Source: Pseudomonadota bacterium (GTDB taxonomy: Bacteria > Pseudomonadota > Alphaproteobacteria > Dongiales > Dongiaceae). Taken from it: a DNA stretch of 64,000 nucleotides. Location: positions 434,001 through 498,000 of the forward strand of contig JAJYUT010000004.1 of NCBI GenBank assembly GCA_021792365.1. Reading direction: 5' to 3'. The notes beneath the pieces were generated by a model, which ran no database searches, was not told the DNA's origin, and worked only from the letters and a program-made list of their open reading frames with translations. A program made the position numbers and the translations under genes. Shown here piece after piece: positions 63,135 through 64,000 of this stretch. Within the stretch, counting starts at the first letter, position 1. Each line of letters begins with the position of its first letter.

Positions 63135-64000
63135 ATGAAAATCGGCGTGGCGAAAGAGCGGCGGCCTAGCGAAAAGCGCTGCGCGGTTTCTCCCGATACG
63201 ATCAAGAAATACGTGGGTCTGGGCGCGGAAGTGCTGGTGGAAACCGGCGCCGGCGAGGGCTGCTCCATTCCGGACAGCGCCTTCGAGGCGGCGGGCGCCA
63301 GGATCGCGCCGGATGCGCGAGCGGCGCTTTCCGACGCCGAGGTGGTGCTGAAGGTCCAGCGGCCCCTGACGGCGGCCGAGGGCGGGCCGGACGAGCTTTC
63401 CTTCATGAAACGGGGTGCGATGCTGGTCGCCAGTCTCAATCCCTATGGCGCGAAAGACCAGATCGGCACCTATGCCCAGGCCGGCATCATCGCCTGCGCC
63501 ATGGAACTGATGCCGCGCATCAGCCGCGCCCAGAACATGGACGTGCTCTCGTCGCAGTCCAACCTCGCCGGCTACAAGGCGGTGCTCGACGCGGCGGCGG
63601 AGTTCGGGCGCGCCTTCCCGATGATGATGACGGCGGCCGGCACCATCGCGCCGGCCCGCGTGTTCGTGATGGGCGTTGGCGTCGCGGGCCTGCAGGCGAT
63701 CGCGACCGCGCGGCGCCTGGGCGCCATCGTCTCGGCGACCGACGTGCGGCCGGCCACCAAGGAGCAGGTGGAAAGCCTCGGCGCTACTTTCGTCGCGGTG
63801 GAGGACGAGGAGTTCAAGCAGGCCGAGACGGCCGGCGGCTACGCCAAGGAGATGAGCGACGCTTACAAGGCGAAGCAGGCGGCCCTGGTTTCCGAGCACA
63901 TCAAGAAGCAGGACGTCATTATCACCACCGCCCTGATCCCCGGCCGCAAGGCACCGGTGCTGGTCACCGAGGACATGGTGAAGAGCATGAAGCCGGGCTC
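63135..64000 (+). CDS. pntAA: NAD(P) transhydrogenase alpha subunit, NAD(H)-binding part (3' end outside window)
   Basis: Part of the proton-pumping transhydrogenase that makes NADPH from NADH. The frame is open from ATG 63135 to the edge (288 codons). It starts MKIGVAKERRPSEKRCAVSPDTIKKYVGLGAEVLVETGAGEGCSIPD and has AMELMPRISRAQNMDVLSSQSNLAGYKAVL. The NAD-binding fold is FVMGVGVAGLQAIATARRLGAIVSATDVRPATKEQ. VIITTALIPGRKAPVLVTEDMVKSM follows. This is the alphaproteobacterial split form (PntAA), and the next genes should be pntAB and pntB. The RBS is the GGGGGAGAGAGC before ATG. Confidence 0.95.
   Translation, partial: MKIGVAKERRPSEKRCAVSPDTIKKYVGLGAEVLVETGAGEGCSIPDSAFEAAGARIAPDARAALSDAEVVLKVQRPLTAAEGGPDELSFMKRGAMLVASLNPYGAKDQIGTYAQAGIIACAMELMPRISRAQNMDVLSSQSNLAGYKAVLDAAAEFGRAFPMMMTAAGTIAPARVFVMGVGVAGLQAIATARRLGAIVSATDVRPATKEQVESLGATFVAVEDEEFKQAETAGGYAKEMSDAYKAKQAALVSEHIKKQDVIITTALIPGRKAPVLVTEDMVKSMKPG

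Overview
The window is GC-rich, densely packed chromosomal DNA. It most likely comes from an alphaproteobacterium of the Rhizobiales/Rhodospirillales type. The support is a GapR (DUF2312) gene, a DUF1244 gene, a pyruvate kinase / N-formylglutamate amidohydrolase / DUF1244 / DUF2312 neighbourhood, and a wealth of ABC importers and flavin demethylases. No rRNA, tRNA, CRISPR array, prophage or intact insertion sequence was recognised.

Region A (1-13549) looks like a catabolic island for N-methylated or choline-like compounds. A glycine-betaine/proline-type ABC importer (binding protein, ATPase, permease; minus strand) is divergent from a plus-strand run. That run holds three paralogous flavoproteins of the dimethylglycine/sarcosine dehydrogenase type (FAD domain plus GcvT domain), a choline-kinase-like phosphotransferase, a methyltransferase resembling phosphoethanolamine N-methyltransferase, and a GNAT acetyltransferase.

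Region B (13553-20139) has a hybrid sensor kinase and then a sulfate uptake unit. An Rrf2-family regulator sits behind a near-consensus promoter with an overlapping inverted repeat, followed by the sulfate-binding protein, CysT, CysW and CysA.

Region C (20143-34773) is mixed cell-envelope and peptide metabolism: a YpfJ-type metalloprotease, a coiled-coil protein, a DUF882 (M15-like) protein, a gamma-glutamyltransferase-like enzyme, a secreted TAP-like hydrolase, a hydantoinase/oxoprolinase, an L,D-transpeptidase, a large DUF2339 membrane protein and a glycosyltransferase.

Region D (34783-41920) is core-like: a glycerate 2-kinase and pyruvate kinase pair, an overlapping set (N-formylglutamate amidohydrolase, YbdK-type ligase, DUF1244), LysE and EamA transporters that overlap tail to tail, and GapR with two adjacent DnaA-box-like 9-mers upstream.

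Region E (42208-53795) carries a complete oligopeptide/dipeptide-type ABC importer with a strong hairpin between oppA and oppB, a fused indolepyruvate ferredoxin oxidoreductase, a frameshifted small membrane protein, and a two-gene unit of a MoaD/ThiS-like protein ending in Gly-Gly with a BNR-type beta-propeller protein.

Region F (53982-64000) has a PhyH dioxygenase and a PaaK-like adenylate-forming ligase, a GNAT plus long-chain acyl-CoA synthetase unit, then an oligoendopeptidase, a UbiB-like kinase, a glutathione S-transferase and the start of the NAD(P) transhydrogenase alpha subunit.

The two most suggestive systems are the triple-demethylase island and the ubiquitin-fold/beta-propeller pair. 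All functional calls come from reading motifs and family resemblance by eye; no database search was run.
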